This document shows positions 43,061-52,697 of a stretch of DNA of 64,000 bases, piece after piece. The translations under genes and the position numbers were made by a program. Position 1 is the stretch's first letter. Each line of letters starts with the position of its first letter. Under the pieces are notes generated by a model, which was not told where the DNA came from, did no database searches, and worked only from the letters and a program-made list of their open reading frames with translations. The stretch covers positions 2,170,001 to 2,234,000 of the forward strand of contig JABYQQ010000006.1 in the NCBI GenBank assembly GCA_022605405.1, in the 5' to 3' direction. The DNA comes from Earliella scabrosa. Lineage: Eukaryota > Basidiomycota > Agaricomycetes > Polyporales > Polyporaceae.

Positions 43061-44576
43061 CGCTGGAAGTTGGTACGTCAGGATCGTCGTCCTCGACGTT
43101 CATGTGTGACCACTGCAGCGATGCTAACATCCCTTGTGACTGCAGTACAAATGACTAGCAAGACTCAAGTCACTCGCAATCTTGAGCCTAGGTCCGTGAC
43201 TGGTGAATGCCATCTGTCATTCCTTCCCATCTTATCACAATCGTTACTTGAACATGGACTAGTAGAATTGGCCCGCGGTCTTGCGAGACTTGCGAGCGGA
43301 GGTTGTGTACCTAGGGTGGGTCAAACTGGTGCGTCTAAATGAGGTATAGCCCTCCGGGCAGACCTGACCACGCCGGTGGTGTACAGCACTAGTACCGAGG
43401 AAACGTTACAGAAGGTACATATGATGTGCGTTGTAAGCAGCAGAGGCAAATGGGATAGCTTCGAGTAGTACTAGCATTTCTGACGCGTCTGCAGAACGAT
43501 CAAGCAGTAGGTAGACGAATCTAGGGTTCATTGGGATTGATGTTGTGTGACTGCCAACACATTGAGGCAAGTCGGATTGTCACGGTCCTTCCCCCTCCGT
43601 TTTTGGTGCAGATGCTGTTGCGGATGCGGATAGCGAGCTGTGTTCTCAGGCTGGATACTGGGTGTATAGAGGTACTAGGAAGTGTAGCACACGTAGCAAC
43701 CGAGAGCGCGTCCGAGTCGGATTCACTACACGGACCGGGGATCTTGCCGATCATGTCTCACGACTCACGCCGGTTCCGCGGTCGTATTCGTGCTGACGGT
43801 CCACCCTAGCTCAGGCTGCCTCGGAGCGGATATTGTTGGTCTAGAGGGAATTAGACGGCGCGCGACGAAGACAAAGACACGTCGCAGCCTCTAGTTCAGC
43901 GGGCGGAAGACAGTCATTAGACAAACTGTCAGGCCTCGTCAGGACCCGCAGAGTTCACACTCAGGCTGACGTGAGTTACAGTACTCTCGAGTCTCGACGA
44001 GGGCATCCGATGGAGGGGGCAAAGAGAGAAGTGGCAGAGGTCCCCTGGGAAAAATGCACCTTATACAGGCACCTGAAACATGAAGCCACGCGGTTGACTC
44101 AGCTTTCCCACCCCAAATGGACTCGCCTTTATAGTCGAGACGAGACCTGCAGCACCACTTACTATCATGTCCAGGAATATAGCTATAGGATCCTAACGGT
44201 CATGTCCACCGGGTCACATCGGGTGAGCTGTCGGCCTGTCAGGTGGGGAAAGGGGATCGCTGCGCAGGTGTCATCGATGGTACCAACCGTTTTGTCCCTT
44301 CTCTCCATCTCTGAAGATCTGACCTCCAGGAGCCTCCAGAGCCTTGGTCTAAGGTACGCATCATTCTGCTGCCTGTTCTTTCTGCAGACTTGAACCGACC
44401 TGTTCCGAGCAGTTCATAATCTCATCCATATTCGACTGCTAGAAGTTGAGATTTGAAGTTGAGGTTGAAGTTGAAGTTGTGACCGTTTCCATGCTCAGCT
44501 CGTGCGTCGCCGTTTGCGAAGATAACAGTCCGGCGACCTCTAACGGCTATGATTATTCAGAGCAGCATTGATATCC
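43061..44576. other. upstream region of F-box K with direct repeat
   Basis: 1.5 kb without a gene. It contains the second copy of the 100-bp direct repeat at 43215-43312 and a short GAAGTT/GAGGTT simple repeat at about 44446-44482. Confidence 0.4.
43215..43312 (+). repeat. direct repeat, right copy (98 bp)
   Basis: The partner of 35222-35321, same orientation and nearly identical. It lies about 1.3 kb upstream of F-box gene K, as the left copy lies upstream of F-box gene I. Confidence 0.75.
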
Positions 44577-46441
44577 ATGTACACAGACGGATGGAGGGCC
44601 CCTCCACTGCTACCTCTCGACATTCTCTATCACATCCTCGCCATACACCGCCAAGACTGGCCTGACGACATCGCAACGCTAACCGCGTGCACTCTCGTCT
44701 GCAAGGAGTGGCGAGACGTTGCTCGCGGCTATGCGTTTTCTACAATCACTGTCGGGTCAGGAGCGGACGGAAGACGCTTTGACGACTTTTTCAACTTCAT
44801 CAAGCACTCCCCACACAGTGCGTGCTATATCAAGGAGCTCATTCTGAAGTACAAGCCAAAGCCAACTCTCCGACTCGTCCCTCCATACAAGAAATTGGCG
44901 TTAGCTTTCCCTTACCCTCGCCGAATCCCTTTCAACAATCCAGTCGGACACCCGGTCTTCTATGAATCCCCCCCTTTAGGCTCAGTGGACCTAGCCCGCC
45001 TTGATCTCTCCGCATTTCTTGCGGCGGCGCCCAAGTTAGTTTGCTTGGAACGTCTTGCCTTGCATCACATCCTCCCCGAGTTACGCTATTCAGCACCGAG
45101 CACCGTGGCTTCGTCTTCAAGTTCTCCCCGTCCTCTGGTGGCACCCCGCAATCCTCCATCCCTCTCAGCCGCTTCCAGTCCTCATACCCCTCTAGCACTC
45201 GGCAGTCCTCCGGGTCCTACCCCTCCAGCATTCTATCGTCCTCCTACCTCTCCAGCACCCGCCCGTCCTTGGCATACCCCTCCAAGATCCCCCACTGAAT
45301 CTCCTACCCTCGGTCCCTGGCCAGCACTCTCTACCTCTCTACGAGTAGCGCCTCAAAGTCTTTCTACTCCTCCAGCACTTCAAGGTCCGAGCCTCCTAGT
45401 ACTCAAAAGTCTCCACGTCGATGTCCCATCACGCTCACTACCGACTCTCTTCTCGGCCATCCCGCTGATGGAGTCGCTATGTCTTCGTCTAAGTAGGGAC
45501 ACAATCACAGCCTTCGAGTCCAAAATGTTTCCCGACTTCCCCGAACTTGCAGTTTATCTGATGTTCTTTGAAGATAGTCCACCTCCGGTGCAATTGAGCA
45601 AGCTGCGATCTCTAACGATAGACGAGACGGAGGCTGAGGCGGATCCCTCCATCTTCCATCTATTTGAGGGAGCAATACCTCCGGACGCTCTTCGATCACT
45701 CCACGTCCATATGGCAGACAACCACTCGGCGCATGCCACTTTCTTCAAAACGCCTATGCTTCTCCTCAAGGTCGGGCAGAGGCTCGAGACTGTCATCATT
45801 CATCTCCCTCTCAGCCCTCCTGACATCTATTGTTAGTTTGATTGCAGCATGATCGTGATGTGATATACTGACCGATCTTCCGTCCAGCGCCATCGAATCA
45901 GCATCCTTGTTCAGCACTGGGAGCCGCTCTGGCTCAGTGCCCGGCTCTCAAGTTCCTGGAGCTCCGAAGCCAACGGCTCTACATGCTGGCGGCCAATGGC
46001 CGAGTCGCCATGCCACTTCCTTCCATCCTCCGCTCCAAGTTCCTTGGCATCCTACACCCGCAGGACGTCTCCTCCATCTTGGACGCCGTCCTTCCACGCC
46101 TTCGTGGCTTCAAGTACACAATGCTGGATGCCTCCCACTCACACGATAAGTCCTGGACGAAGGCCGAGGGCATCCTGCAAGATCTAGCCACGATGGACGA
46201 TACGTGCGCACCCCTGTGTTTGGCCCCAGGCGCGCGGCTCAAACGGTTCGAGGTCGTCGTCGCACACGATGATAAGCACTGCAGGCGGCGCATCCAGGCG
46301 TCGCGGTGTGAAGGGCTCCCGCCGACGACGACGACGGCGGCGATGGCGGACCGCATGCGCGCGGCGATGCCTCGCCTCCATGGCGCCGGTCTTCTAACCG
46401 CTGCCGCCTCCGATTGCTATGTGCCAGTGCGTACGTGGTAG
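44577..46441 (+). CDS. F-box protein K with Pro/Ser-rich insert
   Basis: ATG 44577 starts MYTDGWRAPPLLPLDILYH with the F-box running on to CTLVCKEWRDVARGYAF. Exon 1 ends at 45831, a 56-nt intron (45832-45887) follows, and exon 2 reads in frame (PSNQHPCSALGAALAQCPAL) to TAG 46439-46441. Between about residues 175 and 275 lies a low-complexity insert rich in Pro, Ser and Thr (SSPHTPLALGSPPGP, YRPPTSPAPARPWHTPP), built on imperfect DNA repeats around CCTCCAGCA. LRR-like sequence continues afterwards. The C-terminal block (ILQDLATMDDTCAPLCLAPG) is the reference for the broken copies at 42.3-43.1 kb. Predicted SCF adaptor; the insert may be a disordered linker. Confidence 0.8.
45100..45400 (+). 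repeat. imperfect CCTCCAGCA-type repeats inside F-box K
   Basis: Recurring CCTCCAGCA, CCTCTCCAGCA and AGTCCTC words, spaced irregularly, all inside the open frame. They encode the Pro/Ser-rich insert. The frame is maintained throughout, which suggests the insert is translated. Confidence 0.55.
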
Positions 46442-47549
46442 ACATACGTAGGCTCCGCTGTTGCCAGTTCGTCGACTCCCGGATCTCGTGCAGCAAGGCT
46501 CCGGAAGCTCTTGCATGCGCCGATGAATGGGAAGAGGAACAGTAACGCAGCACGGGCACTCCGAGTGAGGACGGCGGTGCCGCCTCGAAGATGTGGGAGG
46601 TTCCGAGTCGAGCAGAGATTCGACAGTACTGCCGCTGTGCGAACGCTGGTGAGAGTACAGCCACCTGACTTGGCCAGCAGCCTTGGCCCGCTACGCCGCA
46701 ACTGCCGGCTGCTGTAGGTCCACGAAGCACGCCCTTGGGCCTTGGCTCGCATCCACATGCCGGCTGGTTAACGTCAGTGCGCCTCGGCTCAGGCGATGGG
46801 TCACGCCAGGATCTCGGGGATGCCGGAAAGGCGAGGAGGGCGAAGGCGAGGGTAGAGACTCGGACAGAGGGAGAGCAGATGGGTAAAGGGCCTGAGGGAG
46901 ATAATCTACACACGTCTGTGCTACTAGTACACCGAGCGTTAGTAGTAACTTTGAGCAGTATACGCTACGCAAAACCCCGAGTCCATTGTCAATGTCATCA
47001 GCGAGCATCGCACCAATGTCCGAGTCCGTGTCCGACGAGCCAAAGTCCGACGAGACACGACCAAAAACCCGAATCAAAAACACCGAATTCAACAACCCGA
47101 GGCAAATGAGATCTGATGCAGGTCAGCGTTAGCATTGTCCAAGGGTCAGTCGTGCTACGCGTGACGGGGGCCGAGTAACGACGGTGGGTGGGTGGGGCGG
47201 AAGGAGCGGCGGGTATGTATGGGGTAAGTACAGAGTAAGTAGGGATCATCGTTCGTGCGCGGGACGTGGGGACGTGGGCCGTATCGTACATGCGTACTGT
47301 ACAGCGCGCGAGGCGCTAGGGAGACAACAGACAACAGCCCGAGGAGGGTTCGTGCGCGAACGTGAACGTAAAATTAGGTGGAGGATTACCGTCGAGAGAA
47401 AGATCGAATGTCCGGAGATGTAGGCGATGGTGCGCGCGCAGCGTAGCGTGCGGCGGGTGAGGGGTGAGGGGTGGAGGGGTTTGTCGCGTGTAGCGAAGTG
47501 CGTTCGTGGAATCAAGATCCGTGGTGTCCCGTCATGTATACGATTCGTC
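46442..47549. other. convergent 3' intergenic region
   Basis: 1.1 kb between F-box K and glycoprotein 2, which point towards each other. Several open frames exist on both strands, but none shows codon bias or a recognisable motif. Confidence 0.35.
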
Positions 47550-49365
47550 TCAGGCAGCGACGAGCGCACCGATGACGACCGCCGCGCCGGCGACCATCAT
47601 CTGCACCACGCCAGAACCGTGCAGCGCCGCGGCGCCGTTCTCGCCGTTCGCGCCGTTCGCGCCGGCCGTCGGCGCCGGACCAGAGTCGGAGGAGCTGGCA
47701 GTGGAGGAGGGGGCCTGCGCAGGGACCAGGGCACGATCAGCGTCGCGTCCAAAGGAGGGGGAGGTGACTATATGCGCCCAAGGGCTGGAATAACACTCAC
47801 CGCAGGAGCAGAGGGACGCCCGCCCGAACCAGTGGGGGTCAAGAGAGTCGCGCTGGACGAGGTCGTGCTGCTCGAGCTCGACGCCGACACCGACGTTGAC
47901 GGAGCGACAGACACGCTGCTCGACTGGGACGGCGCGGCGGAGGAGCTGGTCGTGACGGGCGTCGAGGACTTGGACGGCGAGGCAGAGGAGGACGTGGACG
48001 GCTTGGGCTGGGTCGTCGTCGGCTCGGCGGGCGCGGTGGGGACGCGGATGCCGTTCCCGATCGTCTGGACCTTCTGGCACTGCGACTTGGGCGGCGCGGG
48101 GTGCGCGGCGGGCGTCGAGGGCTGGCCTTGGTGGAAGGTCGAAGTGCCGTAGATGCCCATCGGCTGCGGGTAGGGGTTCGTATGAGCGACGGAAATCATA
48201 GCACGGAGAGGAGGTGACAGAAAGCGAACGTACCTCGCCGGATGCGCCTTTGCACGAGTCGAAGGAGCCGCCGGAGTAGTCGCCGGGCATGTTCCACCAA
48301 CAGCCCATGACGTCGTAGATGTGCTCGCAGTACCTCTTCGCCTTGGGGCCGTCTTTGCAGGCGCGAATGCAGAACTCGTTGTAGGAGATGAAGTTCTTGA
48401 GTTGAGGGGGTAGACAGGATCAGTCACGATGGGTGGTAGGAGGTGCTAGAGGAACTTACGGTCCACTCGTGCATCTGCTTCATGCCGCCGAACGCGTTCG
48501 AGAAGACGAGACTGCCGATGGGGTTACCTGTATATCCGCATGGCGGTTAGTAGTCGCGTTCGTGAGCATAGACGGTGATGACGAAAGAATAAATTCATCC
48601 GGCCCGCGATGCACAGCAAGGATTGATGCAGTGCAGGCACAGCGCGGTGAAAGGAGGCCGCCATGATGGAAGTCGCAGTAGCGCGGGGAGGACTACCCGA
48701 ACTCAATGGCTAACCGGGTCATCGCAAATCCCGACCGTCCGGGACAGAGCACGCAGGGTCCCCCAGCTTACAATGCGATTGTGCCCTCGGCTCGGCCCGC
48801 CAGGAGTCCTTTCATGCTCTCCCCGAGCTTGAACCCACAACACATCTCATAGCGAGGAACACTCACCCTTGCCGTCCGCACCGTGAGGATCCATCTCGCC
48901 TCCAGCATCACCAGCGCGGATGTTGAGCTTGGTGAGATCGCCGACGCCAGTGACTTGAACGTAGTCGGGGGTCTGGACGAAGTGCGCGCCCCTGATCGCG
49001 CCGTCGGGAATGACACGGGTGCCATGGCCGCCCTGGATGCACCAGGAGACGGCAATGCGCTCCGACTCGCCGATGACCGAGTTGGGCTCGGGAGGCGCGA
49101 AGACACACCAGTCGTCGAGCGAGTTCACTGCGCGCGTGTTGAGCCTGAGTTCCCGGGGCTCGCAGCTGTGCAAATCGAAAAGGAACGCACCGTAGGCATT
49201 CTGGCACATCGAGCTCTGGCTGTTGCCGCCTCCGCACTTGTTGGTGCCGACTTGGCCGTTCTCAGTCTTGTCGGGGGCATTGCCAGGGGTGTAGGTCGCG
49301 GTGTAGGTCTGCGCGAGAGCGACGGACGCGAGGGAGAGGGCGACGAGGGGGGAGAAGCGGAACAT
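47550..49365 (-). CDS. secreted GPI-type 'macrofage activating glycoprotein' 2
   Basis: Paralog of the protein at 33438. ATG 49365 gives a signal peptide (MFRFSPLVALSLASVALAQ). The conserved blocks recur: NKCGGGNSQSSMCQNAY, IPDGAIRGAHFVQTPDYVQ, GGEMDPHGADGKG, NPIGSLVFSNAFG, QHIYDVMGC as EHIYDVMGCWWNMPGDY, and GIYGTSTFHQG. The stalk is longer and richer in serine (PSTSSSASPSKSSTPVTTSS and on) before the hydrophobic end (MMVAGAAVVIGALVAA) with TGA 47550-47552. Intron positions match the first paralog, including a long intron of about 340 nt after DGKG. The longer Ser/Thr stalk suggests a more heavily O-glycosylated, more surface-extended protein. Function in the fungus is unknown. Confidence 0.82.
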
Positions 49366-50042
49366 CGTGAGCTTAAAGAGCGACAGGAGAAGAACGCAGA
49401 ACGCGGACGCGAGGATGTGGGAGGGAGGAGGAGGAAGAGGAGGGGAGGGCGCACCTCGATTGGCTGAACGCGCACCTTTATCTCGTATCGGAGAGCGGGG
49501 TGGATGGCCGTGGTGGGCGGGATGGCGATCAGCTGCTCGCAAAATCAGCGACGGTTCAGGCCAGAAGACGGCGGGACCTCGCAGACAGAGGCCACACACG
49601 GCCCCGGCTCTAGCCGCCTGCCCAATCGAGATCGTTGATGGCTGCCACTCCCCGATCAAGCCGTGTACGGCAGCATTATTGAGCTACTATCAGCGCATAA
49701 GCTCGCATCTATGTAATAACAATGTCGCATCAACTCTCCCGACGTTTTGATCGTGTTCGTGCTTGCGGTCAGGGGCCAACAATGACAGCTATCAGCAGCT
49801 ATCTCAAAACCACCTCCAGCCAATACAAAACCGGCCGTAAGACGACAAGCAGCCCAGTGCCAGAATGCCGAAGTAGTAGACAGTGAAAGCAAGTATAGTA
49901 GCGCATAATAGAGATTATGCGAATATGAGCGTAGGTGCCATACGTTGACGAACACCTGCTAGTAGCGATACCATCAGGTAAGCCGCCTCAAACTCGTCAG
50001 ACACATGGCCGTGCGCACCTCAGCATCCGGGGAGCGTCCCCA
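49366..50042. other. intergenic, nothing recognised
   Basis: 680 bases holding the promoter side of glycoprotein 2 and the 3' flank of F-box gene L. A CT-rich tract (GA-rich on plus) precedes the glycoprotein start. Confidence 0.35.
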
Positions 50043-50242
50043 TCACCAATAGTTGAATCCAGGTTTCCACTGCAACGACCATTGTGTCCCCTTCTGGGCC
50101 AGCAGCACGGGCAACCGTCGCTGCACGGTCAACAGCAGATTCTCCAAGCGCGGTTGATCGCTACCCATCATATCGACGAAGTGCAGTTCTCGGAGCTCCT
50201 TGAGGACGTCACTCGTGCGCGCGATGGCGTCGAGCTGCTCGA

Positions 50243-50251
50243 GGCCGTCGT
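50243..50251. repeat. 9-bp target-site duplication, left
   Basis: GGCCGTCGT, repeated exactly at 50946-50954. Nine-base duplications are characteristic of Mutator-like elements. Confidence 0.88.
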
Positions 50252-50945
50252 AGTGAATGCAATTCACCCAGCACGGTGCGACGCAGAGCGCCCACGAGGC
50301 GCCGACACCTGCCGAATCGGGTTCGCATCAAGCACGTGAGCTCAGACTTCGTCGCAAGACTCAAGTGAGGTCGTACGCGCGTAAGTACTGTGTGTCCTCC
50401 GTAAGACTGCCAGTGCACAGGGTAGAGCTGTTCGAAGGAAGACAAGCCTGTCATTGGGAGGAGGAAGGAAATCCGATGGCAAGGAATGGATAGTATACCC
50501 GGGCAGAGTACTAGCTAGTAAGGGCCGCACACCACTTGACAGCACATCCCAAGTTCTCGCCAACATCATCTGATATGTGCAGCGCAAAGGAGATCTCAGA
50601 GACGATAATTCACCGTGTGAGCTCCGCCCAAACAGGCATCCTCACTCATGGGAGACTCGGATGCCCCCTCCTCGGCTTCAAAGTTAACTTCGTGATAGTC
50701 CTAGTATTTGTGCATATCTATGATCTATCTTCACTATACACCAAGAACTCTATGGTACAACTCGAAAGGTGGCAGGTACTGGACGTGACGAAGCACAATC
50801 AGTACCTCAGGTGCTGAGACTTGAGTGCAGAGATGCGACGCGCTGCTAAGTCTGAGCTCACGTGCTTGATGCGAACCCGATTCGGCAGGTGTCGGCGCCT
50901 CGTGGGCGCTCTGCGTCGCACCGTGCTGGGTGAATTGCATTCACT
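50252..50945. mobile_element. 694-bp Mutator-like MITE with 98-bp perfect TIRs
   Basis: The terminal inverted repeats at 50252-50349 and 50848-50945 are identical over 98 bases. They begin AGTGAATGCAATTCACCC and diverge right after GCTCAGACTT. The element is flanked by an exact 9-bp duplication. Long TIRs with a 9-bp duplication define Mutator-like (MULE) elements. The 498-base interior has no transposase-like frame, so mobility would depend on an enzyme elsewhere. Identical arms and target duplication indicate a recent insertion. It sits in the last exon of F-box gene L. Confidence 0.88.
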
Positions 50946-50954
50946 GGCCGTCGT
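50946..50954. repeat. 9-bp target-site duplication, right
   Basis: GGCCGTCGT, an exact copy of 50243-50251 on the other side of the element. Confidence 0.88.
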
Positions 50955-52054
50955 CCTCAGGATACATGGCATTAAACGTATACGGGGGTCTGGGGCTGCC
51001 GCCGTCCTGGGAACGGTCAAGCGCAGACTTAGCCTGCGGCTTCGTGCGATGCACGTACAGCCCTCTGAAACGGAGGACGTGGAGTCGAGAGCCGCATGTC
51101 GACAGGACGCGGAGGGCAAGTTTGAGTCCGAGGGAGTATCGCGTACGGGCGTCGAAGCCGAACGAGAATGTGAGTTCACGGAGCGTAGTGAAGCGCTCCA
51201 AGGAGCAATCGACTGTCATCGTGGATCACAATCAGTAGTCACGCATAGAAGGGGACAGGACATCAAAGCAGCGCACCGTGAGATTGCAGCTCCAGAGTGG
51301 TAACGTGCGGACCCACCGCGCTGAAGAAGGTGTGCTGACTGCTTGTGAAGTCGTATCCCGGGAGTCCCTCGTCTCCAGGGGGTATGGGGTGGAAGGACAG
51401 ATGACGTATTGAGGAGCACGAAGGGGTGTACAATAGCCACGTAACGAGATCATCGATGTCCCCCTCCGAAGAGAATGTGAGACTCAAGCAATGCAAGACT
51501 GGCCGGGGCGTGGGTTGAAACACCGCATGTCCCAGGCAACTGCGTACGAGCCGCCATCTGAGATCGCGGAGGCGCGGTAGAGCTGTGATGACCCGCCGCA
51601 CGTAGGCAAAGGATGGGAATGAGCACACCATGAGCACTAGCTTGTGGAGACTTGAGAACTGAGAGAAAAGTAGTGGTTCGGTGAGGAACGCGTGATCATT
51701 TCCCCAAGCTTTCGCGCGGATAGTTAGTTCAACCAGTGCGGGGAGCTGGCCGGCTAGGGAGAAAAGAATGGCCGCCCGGCCCAACCTCGGTGCCTTGGTC
51801 GATAGGCTAGGTCCTTCGGAGAGATCCAGGGATCGAACGAGACGTAGATATGGCCGTTGGCTTTCATCATGGAGTACACGCGCGATAAAGAGCGTACATC
51901 TCTCCGCGGAGTCGAGGTCGATTGCGCGAAAGAGCTGCTGTCTGCTCGCTGGAAGCCATTGAGTAGACACCAGGCAGCAGTTGTACAGTGTCTTCCGGTC
52001 CATGATGAACCCGATGATGACGTCTGTCAGCTCGGGCGGGATGTAGAGTGCCAT

Positions 52055-52697
52055 CTACGCACCCGACGAGTGCAGATATGTGAGACGATGCACGCCAGAT
52101 GACTCTGCGATCGAGTGCGTACTGTGGTAGCTCGTAGCGACGTGGTAGTACGCGTCCGGGCTGTCCGGGGACCAATGGCTGTAAGCGAGGGAGGGAGGAA
52201 GGGAGGGTTGAAGCTTTGAAGGTTCTATTGCCAGTCGTGGACGAGAGTTGTGCGAGACACCTGCGAGATTCGGGATGATGGGATCCTAGCATACCCGGAG
52301 CATCCGGCGAGATTCCCACATGGTGGAAGCACACTCCAAGCGCTAGTCCACTACACGTCACGAGAGCCCTATACTGCTCACCTGAAGCGCACATCGAACG
52401 CACAACGATTCGGATGAGGAATTCAGAGAAATACATTACAACGGCCAATAGACCGCAGGCGTCGTGTGTATGTATGTATGGGGGGTGCGGGGTGGGGTGC
52501 GGCGCCTACAATATCCCTACGGTACATTAGCTACAACAAGGCAGAACAAAGACAACACCGAGCGGCGATGCCGCGCGCTCGACCACAACAGTCGGCAGGT
52601 ATCCTAGGTATCCAGACATATGAGCGTGAAGACGCGTGAGGTGAGGTCGCGACCGAGCGAGCTCTTTCGTGGGCGACATGCATCTAGGGATGGGCGT
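52055..52697. other. spacer with G-rich simple sequence
   Basis: 640 bases between F-box gene L and the OPT transporter. At about 52464-52502 lies a GTAT repeat followed by G-runs (GGGGGGTGCGGGGTGGGG), which could form a G-quadruplex near the 3' end of the transporter gene. Nothing else was recognised. Confidence 0.45.

Larger units (their letters stand above)
50043..52054 (-). pseudogene. F-box-like gene L, interrupted by a MULE-type MITE
   Basis: ATG 52054 starts MALYIPPELTDVIIGFIMD followed by NCCLVSTQWLPASRQQLF, an F-box-like domain, then LRR-like sequence. Exon 1 ends after LELQSH near 51283. An intron of about 65 nt (GTGCGC...GACAG) leads in frame to exon 2 (DCSLERFTTLRELTFSFGFD). At 50946 the coding sequence is cut by the 694-bp element; the first codons of the element supply a TGA, so the protein ends DDGQ. 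Beyond the element, at 50043-50251, the original frame continues (GLEQLDAIARTSDVLKELRE) to a natural stop. About 70 C-terminal residues are lost. The gene may still make a truncated F-box protein, but I call it disrupted. Confidence 0.8.

Noticed and set aside
42312..43130. 272-codon minus-strand frame over the F-box relics
   Set aside because: The plus strand in the same place carries clear similarity to F-box gene K; the minus frame shows no motif.
35222..43312. The 100-bp direct repeats as LTRs of a retrotransposon
   Set aside because: The interval contains no gag or pol sequence and instead holds an F-box gene and a different transposon. The repeats also lack TG...CA ends and a target duplication.
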